Source: Altererythrobacter sp. CAU 1644 (GTDB lineage: Bacteria > Pseudomonadota > Alphaproteobacteria > Sphingomonadales > Sphingomonadaceae). Taken from it: DNA of 64,000 nucleotides. A program made the translations under genes and the position numbers. Location of the stretch: contig NZ_CP121106.1 in NCBI RefSeq assembly GCF_029623755.1, positions 2,360,352 to 2,424,351 on the forward strand, written 5' to 3'. Shown here piece by piece: positions 7,853 to 18,432 of the stretch; position 1 is the first letter of the stretch; every line of letters begins with the position of its first letter. A model generated the notes under the pieces. It was not told where the DNA came from. It ran no database searches and saw only the letters and a list, made by a program, of their open reading frames with translations.

Positions 7853-9988
7853 ATGTTCTTGTCGTTACTGGCCGGAGCCGCGATCGGAACGCCAGCCTAT
7901 GAGGCGACCATCCGGCGCGACACCATCGGTGTGGCACATGTCGAAGGCGAGTCCGATGCCGATGCCGTGTTCGGCATGATCTACGCCCAGGCCGAGGACG
8001 ATTTTCCCCGCATCGAACGCAACTACCTCGAAAACCTCGGGCGCCTTGCCGAAGCGGAAGGCGAAGGGGCCTTGTGGTCCGACCTGCGCCAGCGCCTGTG
8101 GATCGACGAGGCCGACTTGCGGGCCCGCTATGCCGGTTCGCCAGCATGGTTGCAGGAACTGTGCCGGGCCTGGGCGGCGGGTCTCAACCAGTACCTGGCC
8201 GATCATCCGGAGGTCCGGCCCAAGGCCTTCACAAAGTTTGAACCCTGGATGCCGCTAGGGTTCTCGGAAGGGAGCATCGGGGCCGATTTCACCCAGGTGC
8301 CATTGTCAGCGCTCAAGGCCTTCTACGGCGACGGGCAGGAGGCACCCAAGGTCGCCAGCCGCGCCATGCCGGCCGAACACGCCGGTTCCAACGGCATCGC
8401 CATCGCGCCCAAGCTGAGCGCGGATGGACGCACACTCCTGCTGATCAATCCGCACACGACCCTGTTCTTCCGCGACGTGGTGCACATGCGTTCGGGCGAG
8501 GGGCTTGACGCTTACGGCGCGGTCACATGGGGGCAGTTCTTCGTCTACCAGGGCTTCAATCGGCGGCTGGGCTGGATGCACACCACCAGCGGGCTCGACA
8601 ATGTCGATCATTTTGCAGTCGCCTTCGAGACTGACGACACTGGCCGGATGACCTATCGCTTCGGTGAGGAGCTTCGCGAGATCACCCCGCGGCAGGTCGA
8701 CATCAAGGTCCGTATGGCCGACGGATCCTTCGAAACCCGCAGCTTCCGGACCCTGGCGACACATCACGGCCCGGTGACCCGGCTCGAAGGCGGCAAGCTC
8801 GTTTCGACGGCGCTGATGCATCGCCCGGTGGAAGCGCTCGAGCAAAGCTTCCTGCGCACCAAGGCGACCAGCTTGAACGACTACCTTGAGGTCGCCAAGC
8901 GGCGGGCGAACAGCTCGAACAACACTGTCTATGCCGATGCCGACGGACGGATCGCGCTGTTGCTGCCTCAGTTCCTCCCCACGAAAGACGACAGTTTCGA
9001 CCATCATTCGATCGTTGATGGAAATAATCCGGCGGCGGCCTGGGGCGCGCTGCGCGGCATCGATGAACTGCCCAGCGCGATCGATCCGGCCTCGGGCTAC
9101 GTCTACAATGTGAACAACGATCCCTGGTCCGCCGCAGGGCCGGGCACGTTCGACCCGGCAGAATACCCCGACGATATCGATCGGTTCGGCTGGAATCCTC
9201 GCTCGGATCATGCGCTCAAGCTGCTCATCGGGGCTGATGGCTGGACCGTGGCCCGGTTGCGCGATGCCGCCTACGATACCTACCAGCCGGCGTTTGACGG
9301 CCTGCTCGACAAGCTGGCGCAGGCCCAGCGAAGGATGGGCGCAGGCGAGCGCAAGACGCGGCTGGCGGCGCCTGCCGAGGCGCTTGCCCGATGGGACCAG
9401 CGCTGGTCGGCGACCGACCAGGTGCAGGCGCTGGCGATCGAATGGATCGAGGCGCTGCACGAGACCAACAAGGACGGATCGGCGGAACGCTATACCTACG
9501 CGGCCGATTTTGCCGGCTATCGCGCGGCCAGTGACGAACAGCTCCTCGCGGCGCTGGAGGCGGCCGTGACCAAGCTGGAGAGACAGTGGGGCGATTGGCG
9601 CGTGCCATGGGGCGAGGTCCACCGATACCAGCGCAATGACGGCGCCGTCCGGCAGGCGTTCGACGATCTCAAGCCGAGCCTGCCCGTGCCGTTTACCCCC
9701 GGTTGGACCGGAAGCCTAGCAACCAGCAATGCGGATGAGGTTGCAGGGCAACGGCGCCGTTACAACAGCCGCGGGAACAGCATCGTCGCGGTCGTCGCCT
9801 TCTCCCCGCAAGGGCCGGAGGCCTGGATGGTCACCGCAGGCGGCGTCTCGGGCGATCCGCAATCGCCGCATTTCTCCGACCAGGCGGGCAATCATGTGCT
9901 CGGCGTCCTGCAGAAGGTGCCATTGACCGAGGGCGAGATCGCGGCGGCGGCGCAATCCACCTACAGGGTGTCCTACTCGGGAGACTGA
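7853..9988 (+). CDS. Penicillin acylase family (Ntn-hydrolase) protein
   Basis: Members of this family (penicillin G acylase, AHL acylases, aculeacin-type acylases) cleave amide side chains. They mature by autocatalytic cutting before a serine that becomes the N-terminal nucleophile of the beta chain. The 711-aa precursor shows an N-terminal alpha-chain signature (IRRDTIGVAHVEG then AEDDFPRIERNYLENLGR) and the Gly-Ser-Asn-Gly cleavage site at residues 178-181, making Ser179 the predicted nucleophile. NPHTTLFF and NVNNDPWS further on fit the family. A short hydrophobic start suggests periplasmic export. Substrate is not evident; AHL quorum-signal cleavage is one possibility but unproven. It is transcribed alone after the ribosomal terminator. 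Confidence 0.85.
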   Translation: MFLSLLAGAAIGTPAYEATIRRDTIGVAHVEGESDADAVFGMIYAQAEDDFPRIERNYLENLGRLAEAEGEGALWSDLRQRLWIDEADLRARYAGSPAWLQELCRAWAAGLNQYLADHPEVRPKAFTKFEPWMPLGFSEGSIGADFTQVPLSALKAFYGDGQEAPKVASRAMPAEHAGSNGIAIAPKLSADGRTLLLINPHTTLFFRDVVHMRSGEGLDAYGAVTWGQFFVYQGFNRRLGWMHTTSGLDNVDHFAVAFETDDTGRMTYRFGEELREITPRQVDIKVRMADGSFETRSFRTLATHHGPVTRLEGGKLVSTALMHRPVEALEQSFLRTKATSLNDYLEVAKRRANSSNNTVYADADGRIALLLPQFLPTKDDSFDHHSIVDGNNPAAAWGALRGIDELPSAIDPASGYVYNVNNDPWSAAGPGTFDPAEYPDDIDRFGWNPRSDHALKLLIGADGWTVARLRDAAYDTYQPAFDGLLDKLAQAQRRMGAGERKTRLAAPAEALARWDQRWSATDQVQALAIEWIEALHETNKDGSAERYTYAADFAGYRAASDEQLLAALEAAVTKLERQWGDWRVPWGEVHRYQRNDGAVRQAFDDLKPSLPVPFTPGWTGSLATSNADEVAGQRRRYNSRGNSIVAVVAFSPQGPEAWMVTAGGVSGDPQSPHFSDQAGNHVLGVLQKVPLTEGEIAAAAQSTYRVSYSGD

Positions 9989-10014
9989 TATCCCCGAGGG
10001 CGCACAATAGCGCA

Positions 10015-10040
10015 TTCAGAAAAAGGGGTATTTTTCTGAA
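10015..10040 (+). terminator. Perfect AT-rich inverted repeat after the acylase gene
   Basis: TTCAGAAAAA and TTTTTCTGAA form a perfect 10-bp stem around a GGGGTA loop, 27 nt after the acylase stop and about 100 nt before the next gene. The T-rich descending arm fits an intrinsic terminator that works in either direction, though the stem itself is AT-rich. An operator for the downstream gene is the alternative. Confidence 0.45.
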
Positions 10041-10142
10041 CGTCGGCTGTAACCGCAATTCAGCCTCGCCACAGCCCCGTTCATCTAGAAGGTTCCTCAA
10101 CGCCGAGGCAATCCCGCCACGGCCAGACGAGGAGAACCTCTG

Positions 10143-10748
10143 ATGAGCACCAAGAACAAGCTTTTTGCGAAGGGTGGGATCGCAACGGCTGCCGTGGGCG
10201 CAATGGCGCTGGCAGGCGCAACTCCGGCCCAAGCCCGTCATGACAATGACGGTATCGATGCCGGCGACGTGATCGCCGGTGCAGTGATTCTGGGTGGCAT
10301 TGCCGCCGTTGCCAGCGCTGTTGGGAAGAATCGCGACCGCTACGGCGACTATCGTTACGACGACCGCTATCGCGACAGGTATCGTGACCGCGACTATCGC
10401 TACGGTGATCGCTACAACCGCCGCTATGGCAACGCCCGTTCGGCAGTCGAGCGCTGCGTCCGGGCCGTCGAGCGCGATGCGCGCCGCGCAGGCTATCGTT
10501 TTGCCGACGTGACCGAGATCCGCGATGTTGACCGCAAGCGCTACGGCTTCCGTGTCAGCGGCCGCCTGGTGGTCGATGGCAACCGCGGCTACGGCCGCTA
10601 CAACAGCCGCTACAACCGCTACGATCGTTACGACCGCGATGGTCGCTACGATCGCCGGTACAGCTCCGACTCGGGCAAGTTCCGCTGCGATATCTCGCGC
10701 GGCCGGGTAGTGGACATCGACTACAAGGGCATCCGCGGTCTTCACTGA
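10143..10748 (+). CDS. Tyr/Arg/Asp-rich periplasmic protein, paralog 1
   Basis: The function is unknown. A signal peptide (residues 1-32, ending ATPAQA) is followed by a hydrophobic glycine-rich segment (DVIAGAVILGGIAAVASAVG), a repetitive DRYRDRY/YRYDDRY tract, a folded domain with a lone conserved Cys (SAVERCVRAVERDARR), and a second tract (YNRYDRYDRDGRYDRRY) before a short C-terminal Cys-containing strand (FRCDIS). The neighbour at 10890 has the same architecture and clearly shares ancestry. Such proteins are widespread in sphingomonads as uncharacterised envelope proteins. The two cysteines could form one disulfide. Confidence 0.75.
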   Translation: MSTKNKLFAKGGIATAAVGAMALAGATPAQARHDNDGIDAGDVIAGAVILGGIAAVASAVGKNRDRYGDYRYDDRYRDRYRDRDYRYGDRYNRRYGNARSAVERCVRAVERDARRAGYRFADVTEIRDVDRKRYGFRVSGRLVVDGNRGYGRYNSRYNRYDRYDRDGRYDRRYSSDSGKFRCDISRGRVVDIDYKGIRGLH

Positions 10749-10889
10749 TCCGGACAGCTCTTCGGCATAGTTCACAGCGTGGGCGGTTCAGGCGATGGAA
10801 AGCCTGGGCCGCCTAGTGCTATAAGGGTCGTGGAGCGGTTTGGTGGTCGCCCCTTTACTGTCGACGCCTTTTGAACAGGAGGGAGCCCG

Positions 10890-11672
10890 ATGGCTCGAGT
10901 AAACACCTTCGCCGCATGGTCCGGCATGGCCGCTGCGATTTCGATGGCTGCCACGCCTGCCTTGGCTGCCGACATTCCCCAAGCGACACCAAGTTCGACC
11001 AGTACCGCCATCGGCGTGTTCGATGCCGACGGCGTCAATGCCGACAATCATCGCTGGTACCGCCACCGTCGCCACAATCGGGTCGACGCTGGCGATGTGC
11101 TTGCCGGCGTGCTGATCATCGGCGGGATCGCTGCGGTCGCCAGCGCAGCATCCAAGAACAGCCGCGACCGGCGGTATCGGGACCGGGACTATCGCTATCG
11201 CGATTATCGCGACAGTGACTATCGCTATCGCGACCGTCCCTATGACTATCGCGAACGCCGCGGCGACTCGCGCTACAACGCGGGCCGGGGCATCGACAAC
11301 GCCGTTGAAATGTGCGTTTCCCGCATCGAGCGCGACGCCCGCGTCGACACGGTCGATGAAGTTGAACGCGATGGCGAGGGCTGGCGGGTTTCGGGCACGC
11401 TCTACAATGGCGAGCGCTTCAAATGCGAAATCGATAGCCGGGGCCGGATCGAGGACGTCGATTTCGGCGGCTTTGCCGCTCGCGAGGACAAGCAGTGGGA
11501 CGATGATCGCTATCGCGCGGCGTGGAACGACCGCAACAATGGCCGGATCGCAGAGCCGCAACAGGCGGACGAGGCACAGCCTGCACCGGCCTATCCGGGC
11601 GGGCCGATCGAGGGCGAGACTGGCGACGATGGTCGCTATGACACCGCCAACGCTCCCGACTTCGGGGCCTGA
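10890..11672 (+). CDS. Tyr/Arg/Asp-rich periplasmic protein, paralog 2
   Basis: This is a paralog of the preceding gene: signal peptide (ending ATPALAA), the hydrophobic segment DAGDVLAGVLIIGGIAAVAS, a YRDRDYRYRDYRDSDYRYRD repeat tract, then the conserved domain with Cys (VEMCVSRIERDAR) and a C-terminal strand with a second Cys (RFKCEIDSRGRIEDVDF). It lacks the second Tyr/Arg tract of paralog 1 and instead has a 60-residue acidic/Pro tail (PAPAYPGGPIEGETGDDG). The pair most likely arose by tandem duplication. No enzymatic motif is visible. Confidence 0.75.
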   Translation: MARVNTFAAWSGMAAAISMAATPALAADIPQATPSSTSTAIGVFDADGVNADNHRWYRHRRHNRVDAGDVLAGVLIIGGIAAVASAASKNSRDRRYRDRDYRYRDYRDSDYRYRDRPYDYRERRGDSRYNAGRGIDNAVEMCVSRIERDARVDTVDEVERDGEGWRVSGTLYNGERFKCEIDSRGRIEDVDFGGFAAREDKQWDDDRYRAAWNDRNNGRIAEPQQADEAQPAPAYPGGPIEGETGDDGRYDTANAPDFGA

Positions 11673-12308
11673 TTACTTCTGACGTGCAGCGGCGTCGCGA
11701 TAGGCCGGTAGTGCAAGCTGCCAGCGGATCGCGGCGCCCCGCAGCATAAAGCCTGCCAGCCAGGCGATTCCCCAGGCTAACGATCCACCCAGGCCAGCGA
11801 GGCTCGCTGCAACCGCCAAGGTCGCCGACACGGCGGCCGCGGTCACGTAGAGTTCGGGCCGCATGATGATCGATGGGCGTCCGGCGACCACGTCGCGGAT
11901 GATCCCGCCGACGCAGCCGGTGATAACTCCCATCAGCGCCGCCGGGACAGGCGGGATGCCATAGGACATCGCCTTGGCACTGCCGAGCACCGCATAGGCG
12001 GTGAGGCCGGCGCCATCGGCATAGTCGAGCAGCTTGCCCTCCCACATCCGCGTGGGTGTGAACCACGCGATCAGGGCCACGAAGAAGCAGATCGCGGCGA
12101 CCCACGGGTCGTGCATCCAGAACACCGGCGCACCGATCAACAGGTCGCGAACCGTCCCTCCGCCCACGCCCGTCACCAGAGCGAAGAATGCCATGGTGAC
12201 GAAGGTCTGCCGCTCCTTCGCGGCGAGCAGCGCACCGGTCAGCGCGAAAATCGCCAGCCCGAGAATGTCGAGCGCATCAAGCAGCGGAGTAAGCGGAACC
12301 TCGGGCAT
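11673..12308 (-). CDS. Trimeric intracellular cation (TRIC) channel family / UPF0126 membrane protein
   Basis: The 211-aa product has about seven hydrophobic helices in two similar halves, with the family signatures GVGGGTVRDLLIGAPVFW in the first half and GCVGGIIRDVVAGRPSIIM in the second, each with the kinked Gly-Gly-x-x-Arg-Asp. Bacterial TRIC proteins (YicG-like) form homotrimeric cation channels. The chosen ATG at 12308 overlaps the stop of the upstream PepSY gene (TAATG), so the two are probably translated together. A longer in-frame extension exists but is not conserved-looking. The 3' end abuts the end of the convergent paralog-2 gene. Confidence 0.85.
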   Translation of the reverse strand: MPEVPLTPLLDALDILGLAIFALTGALLAAKERQTFVTMAFFALVTGVGGGTVRDLLIGAPVFWMHDPWVAAICFFVALIAWFTPTRMWEGKLLDYADGAGLTAYAVLGSAKAMSYGIPPVPAALMGVITGCVGGIIRDVVAGRPSIIMRPELYVTAAAVSATLAVAASLAGLGGSLAWGIAWLAGFMLRGAAIRWQLALPAYRDAAARQK

Positions 12309-13009
12309 TATCCGGCGATCCGGGCCTTGCGCCTGCGGAACATCAGGATGCAGCCGAGCAGCGCCCCGATCACGCCGAGCAGGGCGAAGATTATCAGGAT
12401 CGGATGGCTGGTTTTCTCGCGGGTCTGAAGATCCATGATGTGCAGGCCCCACATGAAGTCGAACCAGCGCCACCAGCGGGTGCGGACTGCCTCGATCTCG
12501 CCCGTGTCACGGCCCACATAGACGCGCGCACCATCCTTGAGCGCCACCTGCCACACCGGGATTTCGCGGCGGAAATCGAACGGCGTCTCCTTGGCATCGA
12601 AGAACGTGACGCGCTCGACCTCCTGGCCGCCCACGATCGCCTGCTCTGCCACTTCGCGCGCCTCGAGCGCGTCGAGTGCGTTGATCGACGTCCCCTCGGT
12701 CGCGTCGAAACGCTTGACCCGGCCATCGAGGTAGGTGACGAAGGTGACGGCGCGTCCGCGCTGCATCGCCGTGCGGAACTCGCGGATGGGCGGGGCATCG
12801 CTGAGCTGGATCGGGATCGGCACCGGGTTGCCCGGCGGCAGGGCCTGCGGCTCAGCCTCGATCCGCAAGTGATTGCCGCGCACTTCCTCGATCGGTTTGG
12901 AGGCCATGAACAGGCCGGTCACCATCCACATCAGGATCGGGAAGCCGACCAGCCAGCCGAGCCAGATGTGCCATTTGGCGAAGCGGAGCATCAGGGGTTT
13001 CTGTGCCAT
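12308..13009 (-). CDS. PepSY-associated TM protein
   Basis: The 233-aa product has an N-terminal TM helix (HIWLGWLVGFPILMWMVTGL) preceded by a His/Trp-rich start, a periplasmic PepSY-like region (residues about 40-190, with DGRVKRFDATEG and VGRDTGEIEAVRTRWWRWFDFMW) and a C-terminal TM helix (PILIIFALLGVIGALLGCIL) followed by RRRKAR. This is the reductase-like PepSY_TM layout seen near siderophore or heme uptake genes, but no such genes are adjacent here. It is the first gene of a two-gene unit with the TRIC protein. Confidence 0.75.
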   Translation of the reverse strand: MAQKPLMLRFAKWHIWLGWLVGFPILMWMVTGLFMASKPIEEVRGNHLRIEAEPQALPPGNPVPIPIQLSDAPPIREFRTAMQRGRAVTFVTYLDGRVKRFDATEGTSINALDALEAREVAEQAIVGGQEVERVTFFDAKETPFDFRREIPVWQVALKDGARVYVGRDTGEIEAVRTRWWRWFDFMWGLHIMDLQTREKTSHPILIIFALLGVIGALLGCILMFRRRKARIAG

Positions 13010-13013
13010 TGGG

Positions 13014-14357
13014 TCAGCCGTTCACGATTTCGTCGATGGCCTTGGCGGCCGCGATGCAATCGAGATCGGCGTAACGCGGCCCGATCACCTGCATGCCGCA
13101 GGGCAGGGTGGAACCGCCGACCTCGCTTGCCCCGATCGGCACCACGGTCGCCGGGAGATCGGGATAGGTGGCGAGGCCCGACCAGGCGAGCCCGGTCGCG
13201 CCATTGACCTGCTCGCCATCGATTTCGAATGTGCCCTTGAACAGCGAGCCCTCCAGATGCGGGATGGCGAGTACCGGCGCGGGCGGGGCAAGCACGAAAT
13301 CGAATTCGGCGAACAGCGCTGCCCAGGCGCGCTGGTTCTGCGCCTGCCGGTCGAGCATTTCAAACCAGTCGGTCGCGCTGGCGCGCTTGCCCTCGCGATT
13401 GGGCGCGCCGCGCGCCATCGAAGTGTTCATCAACCGCAGGTAGTTCGCGTGCTGCTCTGCCAGGTCGGGAACGAGATCGCTCGTGCAAGCCACTGCGACA
13501 CCGGCACTTTCGAGCGCGGCAATCGCCGCCTCCATCGGCTCTCGCACACTGCTGTCGGGGCGGCTGATCGGATGTTCAAGTATCGCCAGCACGCGGCACT
13601 GCGAAAGCGGCTTGCCGGTTTCGGCGAGAGGATGGCTGGCGGTGATCCGGAGCAGCGCTGCCAGATCGTCGGCATTACGGGCGAACGGTCCGGCAACTGA
13701 TAGTGCCCCGTCGTGCTGAAGCACTTCGGAACGCGGAGATTGATGGCCGCGCTTGCTTACTACGCCCCAGGTCGTGCGATGGCCCCACACCCCGCAGAAA
13801 TGCGCCGGGACGCGGATCGAGCTACCGATATCGGTGCCGAATTCGCACGCCACCATGCCGCTCGCGACCGCGGCAGCCGAACCGCCCGATGATCCGCCAG
13901 CCGAGCGTGCGTGGTCATGCGGGTTGTTGGTCCGGCCATAGACCGGGTTGAAGCTCTGCCAGTCGGTCAGGTCCTCGGGGACGTTGGTCTTGCCGACGAT
14001 GATCGCACCTGCGGCCTTCAGCCGGGAGACGACTTCCGAATCCTCGGTGGCGACGTGATCGGCGCAGTCCGCATAGCCATATGTTGTCGGCAGGCCGGCC
14101 ACATCGAAGCTTTCCTTGACCGTCATCGGCACGCCGAACAGCGGCTGATCGGCGCGCGGGGTCTGTTTGTCCATCTGGTGCGCCGTTGCGATGGCGCGCT
14201 CGAAATCTCCGACTGCGAGCGCATTTACATGGACGTCGAGTTCCTCGATGCGCACGATCGCGGCATCGACTGCCTCGGTCGGTTTCAACTCACCGGCGCG
14301 AATTGCCGCCGCGGTATCAAGCGCGCCCGGCTTGGTAGTCAGTTTCGGATAGGCCAA
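13014..14357 (-). CDS. Amidase signature family protein
   Basis: The Ser-Ser-Lys amidase fold is clear: catalytic Lys in GVPMTVKESFDVAG, the Gly/Ser-rich block SAGGSSGGSAAAVASG, and the nucleophile region GTDIGSSIRVPAHFCGVWGH. The enzyme hydrolyses a carboxylic amide; the substrate is not evident, and no GatB partner is nearby, so it is not GatA. I chose a TTG start at 14357 because a strong GGGGGA ribosome-binding site lies 8 nt upstream and it begins the conserved part (MAYPKLTTKPGALDTAAAIR). The ATG at 14438 would add 27 unconserved residues. The gene precedes the PepSY gene by 4 nt. Confidence 0.88.
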   Translation of the reverse strand: MAYPKLTTKPGALDTAAAIRAGELKPTEAVDAAIVRIEELDVHVNALAVGDFERAIATAHQMDKQTPRADQPLFGVPMTVKESFDVAGLPTTYGYADCADHVATEDSEVVSRLKAAGAIIVGKTNVPEDLTDWQSFNPVYGRTNNPHDHARSAGGSSGGSAAAVASGMVACEFGTDIGSSIRVPAHFCGVWGHRTTWGVVSKRGHQSPRSEVLQHDGALSVAGPFARNADDLAALLRITASHPLAETGKPLSQCRVLAILEHPISRPDSSVREPMEAAIAALESAGVAVACTSDLVPDLAEQHANYLRLMNTSMARGAPNREGKRASATDWFEMLDRQAQNQRAWAALFAEFDFVLAPPAPVLAIPHLEGSLFKGTFEIDGEQVNGATGLAWSGLATYPDLPATVVPIGASEVGGSTLPCGMQVIGPRYADLDCIAAAKAIDEIVNG

Positions 14358-14491
14358 TCGATGCTTCCCCCTTCTGCTGTCCTCATAGGTCCAGCGCTTT
14401 GCCCAAGCAAACGTCGAAATGCGCTGAGCGGGTGACATTGTCGGTCTGGGCGATTAGTGCCGCAAGAGCACAAAGTTTCTAGAGGTTTCCG

Positions 14492-16162
14492 ATGCGTATT
14501 GCCGTCCTCCCGCTTCTCCTGGTCACCGCCGCCTGCGCTACGGGGGTTGCCGAGGCGCCGCCGGAAACGGTCGCCCCAGCCGGGCCCGCCTATGACCTGC
14601 GGGCACAGATGGACAAGCTGGCGGTGGTCGAAATGTCGCCTGACACCAGCTATCTCACGGCGGAAGAGCGGCAGGTGGTGAACCTGCTGATCGAAGCCTC
14701 CGGCTACATGAGCGAGATCTACAAGCGCCAGCGGCTGGTCGATTACGGGCGCGCCCGCGCCGCAGTTGCCAACAATCGCCGTGCCGACCGCGACTTGCTG
14801 CTCACCATGTTCGACCGAAACTTCGGCCCGTGGGACGAAATGGCCGAACTGCACCCGTTCTGGGGCACCCAGGAGATGCCGCTTGGCGCAGGCTTCTACC
14901 CCGCCGACCTGACGCGCGAGGAGTTCGACGCCTATCTTGCGGCAAATCCCGACGAGGCCGACGCGCTGACCAGCGATTACACCGTGGTGCGCAGGGATGG
15001 CGACCGGCTCGTCGCCGTACCTTATTCCGAGGCGTACAAGGAATGGCTGGTGCCCGCCGCCATGCTGCTCGAGCAGGCTTCTCAGATCACCAGCAACCCC
15101 AGCCTCAAGAAGTTCCTCTCGCTGCGCGCCAAGTCGTTCCTGAGCGACGATTATTTCGAGAGCGAGCTCGCGTGGATGGACCTTGAAGGCACACCGATCG
15201 AAGTCGCGATTGGCCCCTACGAGGTCTATACCGACCGGCTTTATGGCAAGAAGACCGCGTTCGAGAGCTTCGTGACGCTCAAGGATCCGGAAGCTTCCGC
15301 TGCGCTCGACAAGTACAAGGGCTACCTCCGCGACATGGAGGCGAACCTGCCGATCCCCGAAGAACACAAGAACTTCCAGCGCGGCTTTGCCAGCCCGATC
15401 GCGGTCGCGGACCAAATCCAGGGCGGCGGCGACAATGTGCCGGGAAGCCAGACCATCGCCTTCAACCTGCCCAATGACGAGCGCGTGCGCGAGGCCAAGG
15501 GCGCGAAGAAGGTGATCCTCTCGAACGTGCTGGGCGCGAAATACGATCGCATCCTCGATCCGATCGGCGATGTCGTGCTGAGCGCCGACCAGGCGCCGCT
15601 GGTGGTCAAGAAATACATGCAGATGGAAACGCTGTTTCACGAGCTGGCTCACAGCCTTGGCCCGGGCACGATCACGGTCGATGGTCGCCAGACGACGGTC
15701 AATGACGAGCTCAAGGACATGTATTCGCGGCTGGAGGAATCCAAGGCCGACGTCATGGGCGTCTGGAACATCCTCTTCATGATGGAGAAGGGCGAACTGC
15801 CCGCGGCCGAGAAGAACCAGCTTTTCGCGACCTATTTCGCCGGCATCTTCCGCGCCGTGCGCTTCGGCACCGAAAGCGCGCACGGAAACGGGGCAGCGCT
15901 GCAATATGGCTACCTCAAGGAACTGGGCGCGTTTCGCTGGGACGCGGCGGGCGGCCACTATGTGATCGATCCGGTCAAGATGGAGGCGGGGCTGAAGAGC
16001 CTGCTCACCAAGCAGCTGATGCTCCAGGCGACCGGGGATTATGACGGGGTGAAGGCGTTCTTCGCCCAGTACGGCCACCTTGACGAGCATGCCGAGGCTG
16101 CAATCGCTGGAATGGATGCGATCCCGGTCGATATCCTACCGGTCTATCCTGAGGGGGTTTGA
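14492..16162 (+). CDS. M49-like zinc metallopeptidase lipoprotein
   Basis: The 556-aa protein starts with a lipoprotein-type signal (LLLVTAACAT), so it is probably tethered to a membrane. The zinc site is HELAHSL around residue 384 with a second motif EESKADVMG about 35 residues later. This corresponds to the dipeptidyl peptidase III (M49) layout of HExxGH plus EExRAE, but with the more ordinary HExxH spacing seen in bacterial M49-like hydrolases. It probably removes peptides in the periplasm. It is divergent from the amidase gene. Confidence 0.8.
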   Translation: MRIAVLPLLLVTAACATGVAEAPPETVAPAGPAYDLRAQMDKLAVVEMSPDTSYLTAEERQVVNLLIEASGYMSEIYKRQRLVDYGRARAAVANNRRADRDLLLTMFDRNFGPWDEMAELHPFWGTQEMPLGAGFYPADLTREEFDAYLAANPDEADALTSDYTVVRRDGDRLVAVPYSEAYKEWLVPAAMLLEQASQITSNPSLKKFLSLRAKSFLSDDYFESELAWMDLEGTPIEVAIGPYEVYTDRLYGKKTAFESFVTLKDPEASAALDKYKGYLRDMEANLPIPEEHKNFQRGFASPIAVADQIQGGGDNVPGSQTIAFNLPNDERVREAKGAKKVILSNVLGAKYDRILDPIGDVVLSADQAPLVVKKYMQMETLFHELAHSLGPGTITVDGRQTTVNDELKDMYSRLEESKADVMGVWNILFMMEKGELPAAEKNQLFATYFAGIFRAVRFGTESAHGNGAALQYGYLKELGAFRWDAAGGHYVIDPVKMEAGLKSLLTKQLMLQATGDYDGVKAFFAQYGHLDEHAEAAIAGMDAIPVDILPVYPEGV

Positions 16163-16944
16163 CGCGCGAGAGCCAGAGCAGCGCCGAAACCGATGATCGG
16201 TGCGGCACCGTAGCCGATGAGGACGCTGGGGTAATTCGACAGCAATGCCGCCAAAGAGAAGCCGAACAGCGCACCCGCGAGCGCGTGCCGTTCGGCCTTT
16301 GGCGCACTTAATGAATGAGCCGTCATGAAAAAACCTGCGAGCAGGGCGGCGAGAAGTGCGAGTGCGATCAGAGGTGCCTCGAGCGCTAACCGCATCAGCA
16401 GGCGCTCTACGAAAGGTTGCGCGGGCAATTCGCCGCGAAAACCCGCAATGAGGGTGGCGAGAAACGCCACGCCAGCCACCGGGACGAGGCGCCAGTCGCG
16501 CGTCGCGTTGTAGAGGCCGACGGCGGTGAACATGACGGCAAAACCGGTGGCAGCATCGGGTTGCGCGAAGGCTGCAAGGAGGGCCGCCAGCAGGATTGGT
16601 GGAGCGTAATCGGTTTCGCGCGCTGCAAGGACGGCAAGCGAGGGTAGCACCAGCGTTCCGGCATGCAGTTGGAAAGGGCCGAGCGGGAGCCAGCGCGCGA
16701 TGCCGTTGAGGTGCGGACCGGTCGCGAGCGGCACGAACAACAACAGCAGCAGGACGACGATGATGGTGCGACGCGCGCGGGAGCCAATGGCCAGCGGCGG
16801 CAGCAGGATCGCCGCCATTCCGATCGCGAGTGCAACCGCATTGATGACGGGATAGCTGGCGGGCGCCCCATAGAACCAGAGATAGGCAATGCCGGCGAGC
16901 ACGGGCACGGCAAGCGCGGCCACCGCGGTGATGCGCGGGCTCAT
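16144..16944 (-). CDS. Polytopic membrane protein of unknown function
   Basis: I do not recognise the family. The 266-aa product has about eight hydrophobic segments rich in Ala/Leu, beginning ITAVAALAVPVLAGIAYLWFYG. Hydrophilic loops are short and carry no obvious catalytic motif (RARR near residue 55 and RETDYAPP near 108). The 3' end overlaps the convergent metallopeptidase gene by 19 nt. Codon use is like its neighbours. Transporter, polymerase/flippase-like or O-antigen-ligase-like roles would be guesses. Confidence 0.65.
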   Translation of the reverse strand: MSPRITAVAALAVPVLAGIAYLWFYGAPASYPVINAVALAIGMAAILLPPLAIGSRARRTIIVVLLLLLFVPLATGPHLNGIARWLPLGPFQLHAGTLVLPSLAVLAARETDYAPPILLAALLAAFAQPDAATGFAVMFTAVGLYNATRDWRLVPVAGVAFLATLIAGFRGELPAQPFVERLLMRLALEAPLIALALLAALLAGFFMTAHSLSAPKAERHALAGALFGFSLAALLSNYPSVLIGYGAAPIIGFGAALALARQTPSG

Positions 16945-17017
16945 CCTGCCGACCGATAATGCAAGTTCGCCCGCGCCTGACCTGTTTCAAGAAGCAGCAT
17001 CAACGCGGGCACCACGA

Positions 17018-18427
<1,410 letters not shown>

Positions 18428-18432
18428 TATCT

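Noticed and set aside
14339..16090. 583-codon minus-strand frame opposite the M49-like gene
   Set aside because: Antisense shadow; the plus-strand protein has zinc motifs and a lipoprotein signal.
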